Of a stretch of DNA of 64,000 nucleotides, positions 34,196-44,774 are shown piece after piece. The notes under the pieces are model-generated. The model did no database searches, had not been told where the DNA came from, and saw only the letters and a list, made by a program, of their open reading frames with translations. Position numbers and translations under genes: made by a program. The DNA is from Hirsutella rhossiliensis (Eukaryota > Ascomycota > Sordariomycetes > Hypocreales > Ophiocordycipitaceae), in contig NW_025408679.1 of NCBI RefSeq assembly GCF_020360975.1, forward strand, positions 2,046,001 through 2,110,000. The letters run 5' to 3'. Positions within the stretch are counted from its first letter, which is position 1. The number at the start of each line of letters is the position of its first letter.

Positions 34196-37100
34196 ATCGG
34201 CGATAAGACGGCAGGCGAGGAAGAGCAGAAGAGGAAACGCCATCTTAGTAGTGGGCAGGCCGAGCGGAAACGCGCCCGGGTCGGTGAAAGGGTGCCGAGA
34301 CCAAGGGAGCTGCAGGCCGAGGACCTAGCCAGCGCGCTGCGGCACCTCGACGAGGAGTTCGAGGCGGGCGAGAGGCTGGCTAACGAGCAGACGTGGTGTG
34401 CGCCGGTGCCGCGCGAGAGGCAGGTGAGGACGGTGCGGAAGTTCTACCGGGCGTTCCACGACGCTGGCACGCTGCCGATCGCGACCTGCACGCTATGCTA
34501 CCGGAAGCGGGCCAAGGGGAGCTGAGGAGATGGCGTGGGGGGTGGGAGGGGTGGTCGCGGAGCGGTGTTGCGGGGGCGGCGGTCCCCGTTCGGGTGCCAA
34601 GCCTGCTTCCCGGAGGGCAGGCCGGTGGCGGTCTGCGCAGAGTGCGCGCGATGGGCCGGGCGTGAGGGGGCGTCGCCGGCCATGCACCTCCATGGGCGGC
34701 TCGGCTGCGAGCACGCGTACCCCGACGAGCTAAAGGACCTCACGCCGCTCGAGGAGAAGCTCATCTCGCTCAACTCGTGCTACGGCTTCGTGACGAAGTA
34801 TAGCATCCCCGGCGGCCAGAGGCAGAGCGTGAGGTACCCGAGGCACGTCAAGGGCCATATCACGGTGTTCCCGAACGACGTGCAGGGCCTGGCTGCCAGG
34901 TGCTCCCGCACCCGCTGGTCCGGGTCATGGACGAGATCCACGTCTCGTGGCAGGGCGCTGAGAGGCCCGGGCCGCGGGACCTATCAGGCCTGCTGTCGGT
35001 AAGGCGGTCGGCGGTCGAGAGGGCGCTGGCCTGGCTCAAGGAGAACAACCCGCTCTACGGCGAGGTCGAGATCGACGCGGCGGAGATAGCCAGCTGGGGG
35101 GCGCCGCCGCACGGGGTGCCGCCGGTGGTGTGCGAGCGGCTGGAGCGAAACGAGCCGTCGGCGCGGGAGAGGACGCAGACGGCGCAGGTGGTGCCGCCGT
35201 CGGAGCGGGCCATGGACGACGGAGGCGCGGCCGAGATCGAGGAGGTCCTCGCGATGCTAAGGCAGGGCCAGGACCCCGCCGAGGGGAGCCGCGACGTCGG
35301 GCTCACGTGCGAGGACGACGACAGGGACGGCGCTAGGCCCGAAGAGGACGGGGACGTAATCAATGAGGTAACGTCTTCCGGCATGTTCCCGTTAGATGGG
35401 GCGCCAGATGTGGCCGACGCCGAGAAGATTCGCTTCGCCCGCGACGCGGTCGGGCCCGAGGAGCGCGCGCCAGCCGAGGACGTGGGTAGGGACGGCGGCC
35501 AGAGGGCGGCGGGCGACGGCGGCGACGGCGAGCCGTACATACAGGTGCGACGCGGCGAGGATTTCGCCGACTCGGCGGACGCCTCCTTCTTTGCAAAGGC
35601 CTTTCCGACCCTGTTCCCTTTGGCTTAGGCGGGCCGAGGCTCGCCGACGAGGACGCCGCGGGAGAGCGCGGGCCTAGCGTCGGGAACCAGGGCGCCCAGG
35701 CGGAGCGGGTTGCAGAGGGCCTTATGTCGACGCGGAACATGAAGCTCCAGGCATGGGCCGACGTCGTGCTGCGGCGTCACGGCGGCCGGTTCGCGACGCA
35801 CCCTATCTTCGCCTTCCTTGTCTTTAACATGGGCGTGCGGTCTAAGAACCGCCAGGCCAGCATGCTAGGCGTAGCGAGGAAGAACTTCGCAAGGGTCGAG
35901 GGCCTACTAAAGTCGTTAACGGCGCAGAGGCTCGAGGCGGCCAGGCCGAGCTCGAGGCCACAGGTAAGACTAGCGACGACGGGGTAAAGAGCTCCTCCGG
36001 TCCCTCTCCGTGTTCGGCTACCGGCAGCCAATGTCGAGGAGAGCCGCCTTAGTATGCGGAAGAAGATACTATCCTCATCGTTAGGTACGGGGTGCCGGCT
36101 ATCTGGTTCACGCTGAACCCGAACGACATTACGAACCTAGTAAAGTTACGGCTAGCGGCGCACCGCGGCCGCGACCCGACGAGGCCGAGGCCTTCCTAAG
36201 TGACCTAGGGACCGCGTATAAGCGGACGCGGCTGGCCATATCGGACCCGATGAGCTCGGCCGTCTTCTTCCACCGGGAGATGACGCTCTTCTTCGAGCAC
36301 TACGTCAACGTCGGGAGGAGTCGGTGTTCGGCCACGTCGGCGCATACTACGGGCGGTAGAGACCAACGAGCGAGGCGCCCTCCACATCCACGGGCTCCTC
36401 TGGCTAAGGGGCAACGCGGGCATTGGCGACGCGCTCGCCGGCCCGGACGCGGAGGAGCAGGCGGCGTACCGGGAGCGCATCGTCCGCTACGTAGATAGCG
36501 TCTTCTCTGAGGTAAGGCGGCCGCCTTAACACAAACCCCGATGCCCCTATCTGGGTCAGGCTGAGGGGCCTAAGCTGAACCGAGGCCGCAGGAGCTAGAC
36601 GCAGAAGGTTACTGTGCCATGCAGGCAGAGCGGTCGGCCACGGCGGACATATCGTCGCGGCTCGACGACGTCGCGCGCTTCACGGACACCTTCGACGAGG
36701 AGGCCAACTTCTGCGCGGGCGCGACGCAGATCCATACGCATAGCGCGACCTGCGTAAAATACTCGCTCGGCGTGGGGCGCGGAAGGGGACCTCTGCCGGT
36801 TTAAGGCGCCGTGGAGGTTGGTGGAGAGGACGGCGCTGACGGCGGACGGGGTGCTCGAGATCCGGCGGACGCATAGCATGGTGAACCGGTGGAACAGGGC
36901 GATGGCAGTGGGGCTACGACACAACCACGACATCTCGTTCATCGCGACGCAGCGCAAGACCATGGCCCTAATCTACTATATTACTAACTATGCGACGAAG
37001 GTAGAGGACCCGGTGTGGAAGCGTGTGGCCGCCGCGGCCGAGTTCCTTCCTGTGCTAGAGCCGACGGGAGAGGGCAACAGAAGTGGCGCCGACCGCGACG

Positions 37101-40100
37101 CCGGCCGGGAGGGCGGGGCCGAAGGGGTAGCGACGGCGGCGGACCCGTAGGGGAATAAGACGAGAACGTTCCTGCTTAAGGCGGCGAATCGAGTCTTTAC
37201 GGAGCGGCCGCTGTCGCAGGTCGAGGTGATCGCGCACCTCCTAGGGTACCCGGCGGAGTTTAGCAGCGGCTCAGCGTGGGCGTATATAAACGCAAACCAG
37301 CTCTACTGGGCCGTCTTCCGCCGGTGGCGGCACCTCCGACGGGCGAGCGGCGCCGAGGCGACGGGCGACGCGCCGGACGAGACGGTCGTCGTCGAGGAGG
37401 CTGGCCTGAGGATCCCTCTCGTCGAGGCCTACCGGCACCGGGCGAGCTCCTGCGGGGCCTCTGCCTTTATGACTACGCATCGCTTGTAAGGTTAAAGCAA
37501 AACGGCAGCGGCGCCGACGGTATGGCGGGCTGGGGTGAGGTACCCTTCGCGGAGAGCTGGGCGTCGGGGAAGGGCTGGGTGCAGGCGCTTAGGCGGCCGG
37601 GTTGCGGGGCGACTGTATGCGTCGACGGATACCTCAGCAAGGAGTTCAGCGAGGAAGACGACGAGTCGTGCCACCGGAGGTGCGTACTATAAGACGGGGG
37701 GCGCCTAAGAGGAAGGCAGAGCAGCTAGGGGCATCGGCTAACAGCATCTAGGGCGGCGGTGCAGCACCTGGCCCTATTCGTGCCGTGGGAGTCCTTCCTC
37801 GGCGAGGAGGCAGGCGACATTAACAACATCTGGGCACGGGCGCGGGAGTCGCTGGCGCCGAGGGTCGCGCGGCTCGCAGACAACGTGCAGCTCCTCCGGC
37901 GGTCGGCGGAGGACGCGAAGCGCGACGCCAAGCAGTGGGCCGCCACGGCCGAGGAGGGCGGTATGACGGCGCCGCAGGCCGACGACGAAGGCAGGGGGGC
38001 GGCCGAAGGGGGCGAGGAGGCATACCGCGCCGGCGGGGCGGGCGACGCGGCCCGGCTCATCGACGTCGTCCGGAACGCCGCCGGCGCGGGACAAGTCACG
38101 GCGCAGTCAACAGAGCTGCTAGCGATGACGCAGCAGCTCTGCCGGTTCCAGCAGTCGGCGCTCGGGTCGGCGGCCGAGCTCGCGGCGACGGTGGTGGCGG
38201 ACGAGAGGGCAGGCAGGCGGGTGAACCTACCGGGCTCGGCGCTGTCGGGGGCGGCACTGCCGCGGCAAGAAGAGGTGCGGGCCATCAAGTCGCAGCAGAG
38301 GAGCGCGGCGCGGGAGCGGGAGCGGGCGATCCAGGGCATCCAGGGCGGCGGGGCGGCGGCGGGCGTCGGGGCCGACCGCGGCGCGGCCTTCGCGGGGTGA
38401 TGGGGGCTTCGGCGAGGACGACATCGACGTAACGGCGGCCGACGGCGACGCAGACGCAGGCACGGCGGCGGGGATGCGCGTGCGGCTCGGCCCGTCGAGC
38501 TCGTTCGTCGCCGCCGGCAGGAGCTGGCGGGCCAGCTCACGCTCAACGAAGCAGGCCATCGCCCTCCTAATCGTGTGCCGGCAACTCGACCGAATCCGGC
38601 AGGGCGACGACGCAGGCGGCGACGGTGGTGGCCAGCTCTGCCTATTCATCGGCGGCGAGGGCGGCACCGGCAAGTCGCGCGTCATCGAGGCGCTCGTCGA
38701 GCTGCTCGCCCGGAGGGACCTATCGAGCCGGGTACTGGTTACGGCGACGTCGGGGACGGCGGCAGCGCGGATCAACGGCATCACGCTGCACTCGGCCTGC
38801 GGCCTTACGGTCGGCCAGGGCGGCCGGGCGGGAGGGCGACGAGGACATTGACGGCGTACGGCTGGCGGGCCAGGGCGAGCGCTTCGTCGACGGCCGGTCG
38901 CGGATGGACTGGCAGGAGAAGGAGGTGCTGGTGATCGACGAGGTCAGCATGCTCGGGGCGCGGACGCTGCACGCCGCCAACGAGCAGCTCTGCCGGCTGC
39001 GGGGGTCGGCGCGGGACTTCGGCGGCATCCCGGTAGTGATCCTCTGCGGCGACTTCCACCAGTTCCGGCCGGTGCAGGAACGGTCGATCCTGCTGCCGAG
39101 CGCGGCGGTGGCGTGGGACGAGGACGGGGCGTTCGCGGCCGAGCAGCGGCGGCAGCACGACAAGGCGCACGCGCTGTGGCGGCGCTTCACGACGGTCGTC
39201 ATGCTAGACGAGCAGATGCGGGCCGCCGGCGACCCGGAGCTGCGGCGGCTGCTCGGGCGGATCCGCCGGGGCGAGCAGGACCGGTCGGACCTAGAGCTGC
39301 TCAACTCGAGATGCTACCGGCCGGGCAGGCGGATCCCGTGGGAGACGGGCCTGACGGTGGTGACGCCGCTCAACCGGCAACCGCTGGAACCTCAACCTAG
39401 AGGCGGCGCTCGCGTTCCGGGAGAGGCGGCGGACGGCGGCGCGCGTCTTCCTCTCCGAGCATAAGTGGAGGGACGGCGTGCCGACGGAAGAGGAGGCGGT
39501 GCTAATGCTAGGCCAGGGCGACGACAGCGCGACCCCGGTGCCGGCCGTCTTCCTCTTCGTGCCGGGCATGCCGGTCGTCGTGAACCAGAACACGCACCAG
39601 GGGCTAAAGCTTGTGAACGGGGCCGGGTACACGGCGGTGGACGTCATCCCCGACCGCGCCTTCCCCGGCCACCGCGTCTCGGCGGAGCTCATCATGCATT
39701 TCGGGCCGCCGGCGGGCATCGTGCTGGCCTCGGAGACGACCAAGGACTTCCACTTCGTCGGGATGCCTGCCGGGACGATCCTGCTAACGCCCATCAGCGT
39801 CAAGATCACAGCGCAGCGGAAGCGGCCATGGCAGCGCAACGACGTCAGCCGGAGGGGCCTGCCGTGCGCCGCGGCCTTCGCCTGCACCGACTATAAGGTG
39901 CAGGGCGGGACGCTAGAGCGCGTGGCGCTGGAGCTGCGGGGGGCGAGGATGACGACGGTCGAGGGGAGGGCGGTGCCGTCGTCGTGCGACCCGTATAGCC
40001 TATACGTGCAGCTGTCGCGGTGCCCGACGCTCGACGGCATCATGCTCGTATCAGAGGTGCGGAGCGGACCTAGTGGGGAACCGGGTGCCTGAGGAGATGA

Positions 40101-40174
40101 CGGCAGCGCAGGCCCGGCTAGAGGAGCTTAGCAGGCAGACAACACAGGAGGCGGCCGACTGGCTCCGCAGGTAA
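34196..40174 (+). pseudogene. Helitron Rep-helicase, copy 2 (frameshifted, all motifs present)
   Basis: The best-preserved Helitron protein here. The open frame begins after a stop at 34193 with a basic bipartite stretch (KRKRHLSS...RKRAR) and no ATG; a 5' exon may be missing. The N-domain has paired cysteines (CTLCYRKR, CQACFPEGRPVAVCAECA) and RYPRHVKGHITVFPND. Then FPTLFP (about 35610) and Rep HUH LHIHGLLWLRG (36379-36400). Intron 36512-36591. Tyrosines lie in IYYITNYATKVEDP (36971). Intron 37680-37751. Helicase: Walker A GGEGGTGKS (38651), Walker B VLVIDEVSM (about 38926), GDFHQFRPV (about 39049), TDYKVQG (about 39888), YVQLSRC (about 40004). Ends at TAA 40172. Breaks near 35627 (TTT), 36182 (CCC), 36310 (GGG) and 36350 (GGG) are one missing base each; one near 39380 is an extra C. 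May be intact in reality. Confidence 0.9.
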
Positions 40175-40582
40175 CGCAGGCGCCCTGCATTTTCCACACT
40201 TCCGACGTAAAGGAGTGTAGGTTAAGGGCCAGGAGGACGGGCGAAGGGGTGGTCTGTGGAGGCGTGTGGTCTATGGCGGGGTTAGAAGCCGGGCCGGGGC
40301 ACCTTCCTCTATGTGGTCTGCGGCGGCGTATGGTCTACGGAGGCGTTGGAAGCGAACTGCGCAGCTGGAACTAAAAGGGGCAGCAAGGGGGCAGGGCATT
40401 ATTTATTTTTATTTATTAACGAATGAAAAGCGAGAACATCGACGAATGAAAAGCGAGAAAAGAACAACCGACGAATCAAAAGCGAGAACGCCAGCGAATC
40501 AGAGGGCGGCATTTGCGGGGGGGAAATCGATGGCGAATTTTTTTTCTCCCCGGGGAGGAACCCTAAGAACCTTTCGTCACTC
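40175..40582. other. Non-coding tail of Helitron copy 2
   Basis: Contains a repeated word TGGTCTGTGGAGGCGTGTGGTC/TGGTCTGCGGCGGCGTATGGTC (about 40251 and 40316), repeated AACGAATGAAAAGCGAGAA (about 40417-40500), CGAATCAGAG, and a 12-bp palindrome CTCCCCGGGGAG (40546-40557) followed after 5 nt by CTAA. Fungal Helitrons end in a hairpin followed by CTRR, so this may be the 3' terminus; spacing is shorter than usual. No gene seen. Confidence 0.4.
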
Positions 40583-40592
40583 GTTCCTCGTT

Positions 40593-40665
40593 CCTCAAGG
40601 CATGTGCTTATCAACAACAGGTAAGGCAACCCCTCATGGGTTGCGCAAAAAGCCTTGAGGAACGA
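40593..40665. repeat. Inverted repeat with internal hairpin, block B edge
   Basis: CGTTCCTCAAGGC and GCCTTGAGGAACG flank the hairpin GCAACCC-CTCAT-GGGTTGC (40626-40644), as at block A. The space between the arms is shorter than in block A, because the sequence left of AACAGGTAAGGC is not shared between the blocks. Confidence 0.7.
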
Positions 40666-40952
40666 AGACTGAGGATTGAGACAAACAAGACGAAGACAGA
40701 GGGCGAGAGCAAAGAACGCAAGCAGGCGGTAGCGCCAGGAACTAATGCATGCAAGAAGGTAGGCAAATAAATCGGCCATTCGGGCACCATCCCGCAGCGG
40801 GAAGAGGGAGAAAAAGCAAGAAGGCAAATACAGCGATGATAACGGTTGCGGGGTAAGAGAGAGGGAGTATAAGAGAGGCACCAAGGCACGAATAGGAGAG
40901 CAGAAGCGTCTACCCTAGCTACCGATCGAGCAGTTAGGAAAACAACTACAGC

Positions 40953-41522
40953 ATGGCCACTTGCAACGTTTTCGTGGAGTTCTGGTGCGAATTCGGGGCC
41001 ACGGAGCTCAAGTACAAGCATAGCATCCCGAAGACGCTCGTGACGCAGGTAGGCCAGGCGAGGCCGAACGACGAAGCCAGCGCACTGTTCCTACAGTGGA
41101 TAAGGCCGATCCTACGGGAGCACGAGGCGGCGTGTCGGAAGGCAGCAGGGGCGCGCTGCGAGAGTTGCGGCGAAGTCGCAAAGGAGATTCTACAGAGCCC
41201 GATATCGTACCTACATGCAGAGAGGCCGTTTGTGCTCGTGGTCGTGTCGTCATTCTGCGGTCAAGAAGGATGCGAAATAAGGGCGAGGCAGGAAATGCAG
41301 GACACGATGGCAGAGGCGGGGCAGGCGGACGGAAGCATGGGCGCAAAGCAAATGCAAGGGCAGGATGCACAGAGCACAGAGGGGAAGGTCTGCCGGGTTT
41401 GTGGAGAGATGGCGGGGGCGAGGAGGTGCAGCCGATGCCTGGCGGTCGCGTATTGCAGCAGGCAACACCAAAAGGAGGACTGGAAGGTACACAAGAAGGG
41501 ATGCAAGCCAAAGGCAAGCTAG
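40953..41522 (+). CDS. MYND zinc-finger protein, copy 2 (intact)
   Basis: Encodes 189 residues in one frame. N-terminal half: MATCNVFVEFWCEFGATELK, then a possible extra Cys pair CESCGE. The C-terminal MYND finger CRVCGEMAGARRCSRC ... YCSRQHQKEDWKVHKKGC fits the full C-C-C-C-C-C-H-C pattern, and the protein ends eight residues after the last Cys. MYND domains bind short proline-containing partner motifs; the P proteins encoded next door have Pro-rich tails, a possible but untested link. A GTATAAGAG box lies about 85 bp upstream. Located 780 bp after Helitron copy 2 and convergent with P3. It is the only uninterrupted gene of the duplicated block. Confidence 0.9.
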   Translation: MATCNVFVEFWCEFGATELKYKHSIPKTLVTQVGQARPNDEASALFLQWIRPILREHEAACRKAAGARCESCGEVAKEILQSPISYLHAERPFVLVVVSSFCGQEGCEIRARQEMQDTMAEAGQADGSMGAKQMQGQDAQSTEGKVCRVCGEMAGARRCSRCLAVAYCSRQHQKEDWKVHKKGCKPKAS

Positions 41523-42020
41523 GGAGCTAGTGAGTGGAAGCAAGCAACGCCGTCGAGGCGGCCTTAAGGCCAGCCTCACACGCCGCAACGGCCTTTGTAG
41601 AACCAACCGCCGATTTCGGCGACCCTCGTCCCTATGACTTGCACAACTAAGGAACGGAATGTAAGATAACAAAGACGCCCTTTGCGAGGCGCAACTACAG
41701 GGCCCCCGTCGCCGCTAAACGCAACTGAGAGGTGCGGCGGCAAGCTGGCAAGGAGAGAGAAGGGAATGGGAAGGAAGGGAAAGAGAAGGGGCGAGGCGCA
41801 ACGCATGGGACATTAACGAGGTCACGGAGAACGTCTAGAGGCAGGCAGTGTTGTAAGAAACGGGTTCGCAAGCCAAAACTGTCCTTTAATAAAGGGAGAA
41901 ACGTGGCAATGCGTAGAGTAATAGTAATTTTGCAGCGACAAGCTGTGTTAGGAATAGTATCCCGTTCCATTTTAGTAAAGGCAGGAGGCGTAAGAGAGCG
42001 ATTGGTTTATAGTAGGCAGC
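41523..42020. other. Non-coding between MYND copy 2 and P3
   Basis: Compared with block A, about 200 bp (roughly 41535-41740, containing the palindrome GGCCTTAAGGCC) is an insertion unique to block B. After it, the sequence AACGAGGTCACGGAGAACG ... TAGAGTAATAGTAATTTTGCAGCG resumes the shared block. No gene. Confidence 0.55.
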
Positions 42021-43283
42021 TTATTTCTGCATGCGATAGCGGAGAGGGCGAGCGGGCGGGTCGGAGGTGCTCGCGACGATAGAGTCGAGAAGGGAAGGCG
42101 GGGGGGCCGGAGCGGGCGGGATGCCGTCCAGTCGAGACGAAGAAGCGGCTGGCGGGGGACAGGAGGAGGGGGCGGCGGGACCGACGGTGTCCGAAGACGA
42201 AGAAGGCGGCGAATGCTGCAGCTGTAGTAAGCGCGCCCTCTTCATGGGCGTATCGGCAAGGGCCGGGTGGGAGCGCTTAGGCGGCGGCGTGACGGGGTCG
42301 GGGGCGGTCGGGGCCGAGGCCGAGGAAGGGGGCCCCGACGTGGCCGAGGCCGGCGCGGCAACGGAGTACAAGGCGGCGCGGACGGAATCGAAGGTAGAGG
42401 AGGCGGATGGGGTCTGGCGCCTAAGGGGCGTAGCGAGGGGGGAAGCCGAGGCGGCGGCGGCGGCCGAGGGCCTATCGACAAAGGTCCAGCTGTCCGGGAC
42501 GATGATAAAGACGTAATCGCGCTCCGAGCCCGGGGGGGAGAGCATAACGCGGTGGTCGAGAAGGCCGACGACCTTTCCGGTGCAGGTAAAGGGGACGCCG
42601 GGCAGGAAGGAAGAGTTAGACTTTTCGGCGATTTTCTTGCATAGCACGGCCCAAGGGTTAACATAGACGGGAAAGATAACAAAGACCTCGAAGGGGTGGT
42701 AGCCCTTAAATGGAATCCTGTCCGGCAGGCCAGGGGCGATGTAGGTCGTGAGCCGGACGAAGCCGCAGCAGCGGAGCTGGTCGGGCCCGAGACCGGGCAG
42801 GAAGTCTCGACGCAGGAGGTCGAGGCCGGGCCCGGCTACGACGCCATGGAAGGAGACAACGGGAGGCGTAGACGGGAACTGGCCGCTAGAGGCCAAGGAG
42901 CGCGGCAGGACGCTAGGGGGCAAAGTCAGCGGGGCGGTGGGTGAGGAGGCGCATTACAATGAAAAGGGGAGGGGGGCGCACGGCTGGTAACCTTGGTCGC
43001 GGACGATAAGGGCGGGCACGGTGTAGAGAATAGCATCGTCCGGGCCGGCCTCGAGGCCGTCGCGGCGCTCCACCTCCCAGGAGAGGGCGTAGGGGTGAAC
43101 GCGGCCGCTCATAAAGAACCACTGCTCGGACCAGTCGGTATCGACGACCGGCTGGCCGTAGATGGAGAGGTTTAGACTAAAGAAGAGGGAGGGCCCTAGA
43201 TCGTCGCCCTCGGCCCGGAGGGGTGCATACTCCGACTCTAGCAGCCACGAGGGCACCGGCAGGAGGACTCGGGCGATGGCCTC

Positions 43284-43505
43284 TGTCACGACCCTGGGCG
43301 CCAGCGTAGAGCCGCCAGCGCAGCACCTCACCAGTGTCACGTGCCCAAGCAGCATCACGTGCCCACGCGCGACCTCGTGTCTATATAAGGGCCCGCTCGG
43401 TCGTGTAGTCTAGTCTTCCTTTCTTGCTCCTTAGCTTTGAGTCTTTGTTCATAGTGCCAATACATCTTTATAGCCGTCAAGGCTCGTATGTGCCTGGCCG
43501 TAACA
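43284..43505 (+). repeat. 5' LTR of TRIM-like element
   Basis: 222 bp, TGTCACGACC ... CCGTAACA. It contains TCTATATAAGGGC (promoter-like, about 43380) and duplicated words CACGTGCCCA. Confidence 0.93.
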
Positions 43506-43521
43506 CTACTCAAAGCTCAAT

Positions 43522-43575
43522 CTTCGCGTGCCCCGCGAAACAAATATAGGCAACCTTCGCGTGCCCCGCGATAAA
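43522..43575 (+). repeat. Two-copy tandem repeat in TRIM interior
   Basis: CTTCGCGTGCCCCGCG occurs twice, each followed by A-rich AAACAAATA and AGGCA; period about 32 bp. Near the primer-binding end of the interior. Confidence 0.75.
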
Positions 43576-43686
43576 CAAATAGGCACCCACAACCTGGTCC
43601 TTCGCGCTGGACTGAAAACTCGTGCACTCCGACCGACCGTTGACCCGTTGCACTAAGGACTGTGCCCGACTCAACACCGACCGACC

Positions 43687-43980
43687 CTCCTGTGTGTGAT
43701 CAGGAGCCCGACCGATTCGCTTCGTTAAGGACTGCGTTGCGAATCACTTCCGACCCCTCTGTATGTGATCAGAGGGTTGACTGTCCGTGAGGACACTCGA
43801 CCAAGCCCTCCGAAGGTACTGGAGGCACCTGTCGACTCGTCTGCGTGTGCAGCTCGGCTCGGCCTTGACCCGCGCACGCACTAAGGACTGTGCAGCGCAT
43901 CGACCCGTTCCCTCTTCCTAAAGACTGGAAAGGAACAACCTCCGCCTGTCGACTTGACCTCCTGTGTGTGATCAGGAGGT
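43687..43980 (+). repeat. Three stem-loops with one loop and different stems (TRIM interior)
   Basis: 43687-43706: CTCCTG/CAGGAG around TGTGTGAT. 43755-43776: CCCTCTG/CAGAGGG around TATGTGAT. 43957-43980: ACCTCCTG/CAGGAGGT around TGTGTGAT. Loop kept and stem changed on both sides, the pattern of a conserved RNA hairpin. Possible packaging or dimerisation signal; function unproven. Confidence 0.75.
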
Positions 43981-44382
43981 TTGGCCCACCGATTCGCTTC
44001 GTGTTGGATTCGACCCCGACTCGCCCTTGACTAGGTGATGCCGAAGAAACTCGACTACGGACCCCGACAAGGAAGTCAGTCCGTACGGCATCGCAAGTGC
44101 CTGATCAAGGCCCTCGACCCAAGACCAAGACCAAGACTCGACCCCGATTCTCCAGCTGCAAGAGGAGACGTCGGCCTCAATCGAAGACCCGCCAACGATG
44201 GCCCAAGTGACGGCTCAGCTGGCCGCCCGTCAACCTGCAATACTGGATCGAATGTGCTGCAGCGGAGGAGGGCTGCGAGGAACGAGACGATGACGACACA
44301 GCAGAGAAAGCCGTGAAACCAAGAAGCCGCCGCCACGACTGACTACCTTGATACGCATATCAAGGCCTTAGACGGGGGGCAG

Positions 44383-44604
44383 TGTCACGACCCTGGGCGC
44401 CAGCGTAGAGCCGCCAGCGCAGCACCTCACCAGTGTCACGTGCCCAAGCAGCATCACGTGCCCACGCGCGACCTCGTGTCTATATAAGGGCCCGCTCGGT
44501 CGTGTAGTCTAGTCTTCCTTTCTTGCTCCTTAGCTTTGAGTCTTTGTTCATAGTGCCAATACATCTTTATAGCCGTCAAGGCTCGTATGTGCCTGGCCGT
44601 AACA
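44383..44604 (+). repeat. 3' LTR of TRIM-like element
   Basis: 222 bp, reads the same as 43284-43505 throughout. Confidence 0.93.
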
Positions 44605-44774
44605 GCCTCGGCGTTAAGGCCCCTGATGCGGTGCTCGTCTTGGTGGGCAAACCTCGCGGGGCAGTCGGGCTGGGCGAAGAACATCATGGACATGTCGCCG
44701 CCCGCGCCCTTGCTAGTGGCAAGGGGCTTGCGGAGGTGCGGGGCAGAGCTGTCCGCCGACGGAGACGAAGACAT

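Larger units (their letters stand above)
43284..44604 (+). mobile_element. TRIM-like short LTR retroelement
   Basis: A 1321-bp element: two 222-bp LTRs that look identical by eye, ends TGTCAC...TAACA, perfect 5-bp target duplication GCCTC (43279-43283 and 44605-44609), and a G-rich tract GACGGGGGGCAG just before the 3' LTR. The 877-bp interior has no RT, integrase or capsid coding, so it must be moved by another element. Identical LTRs mean recent insertion. It disrupts P3. Orientation is set by the purine tract and the LTR TATA site. Confidence 0.92.
42021..44774 (-). pseudogene. P-family protein, copy P3, split by a TRIM-like retroelement
   Basis: Coding runs from 44774 (MSSSPSADSSAPHLRKPL, DMSMMFFAQPDCPARFAH, IRGLNAEA) to 44605. 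It is interrupted by 1321 bp of retroelement and resumes at 43278 with IARVLLPVPSWLL. The 5-bp duplication GCCTC lies exactly at the break, so removing the insert plus one GCCTC restores G-L-N-A-E-A-I-A-R-V. Intron 42981-42913 (GTGCGC, CTGAC, CTAG) contains the only in-frame stop. Exon 2 reads through VVSFHGVVAGPGLDLLR, FTCTGKVVGLLDHRVM, YVFIIVPDSWTFVD, a Ser/Pro-rich tail and PPKRSHP ... MKRARLL (basic, probably nuclear), ending RYRMQK at 42021. Before insertion it would have been a clean gene of roughly 450 residues, the reference copy for the family. Confidence 0.8.
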
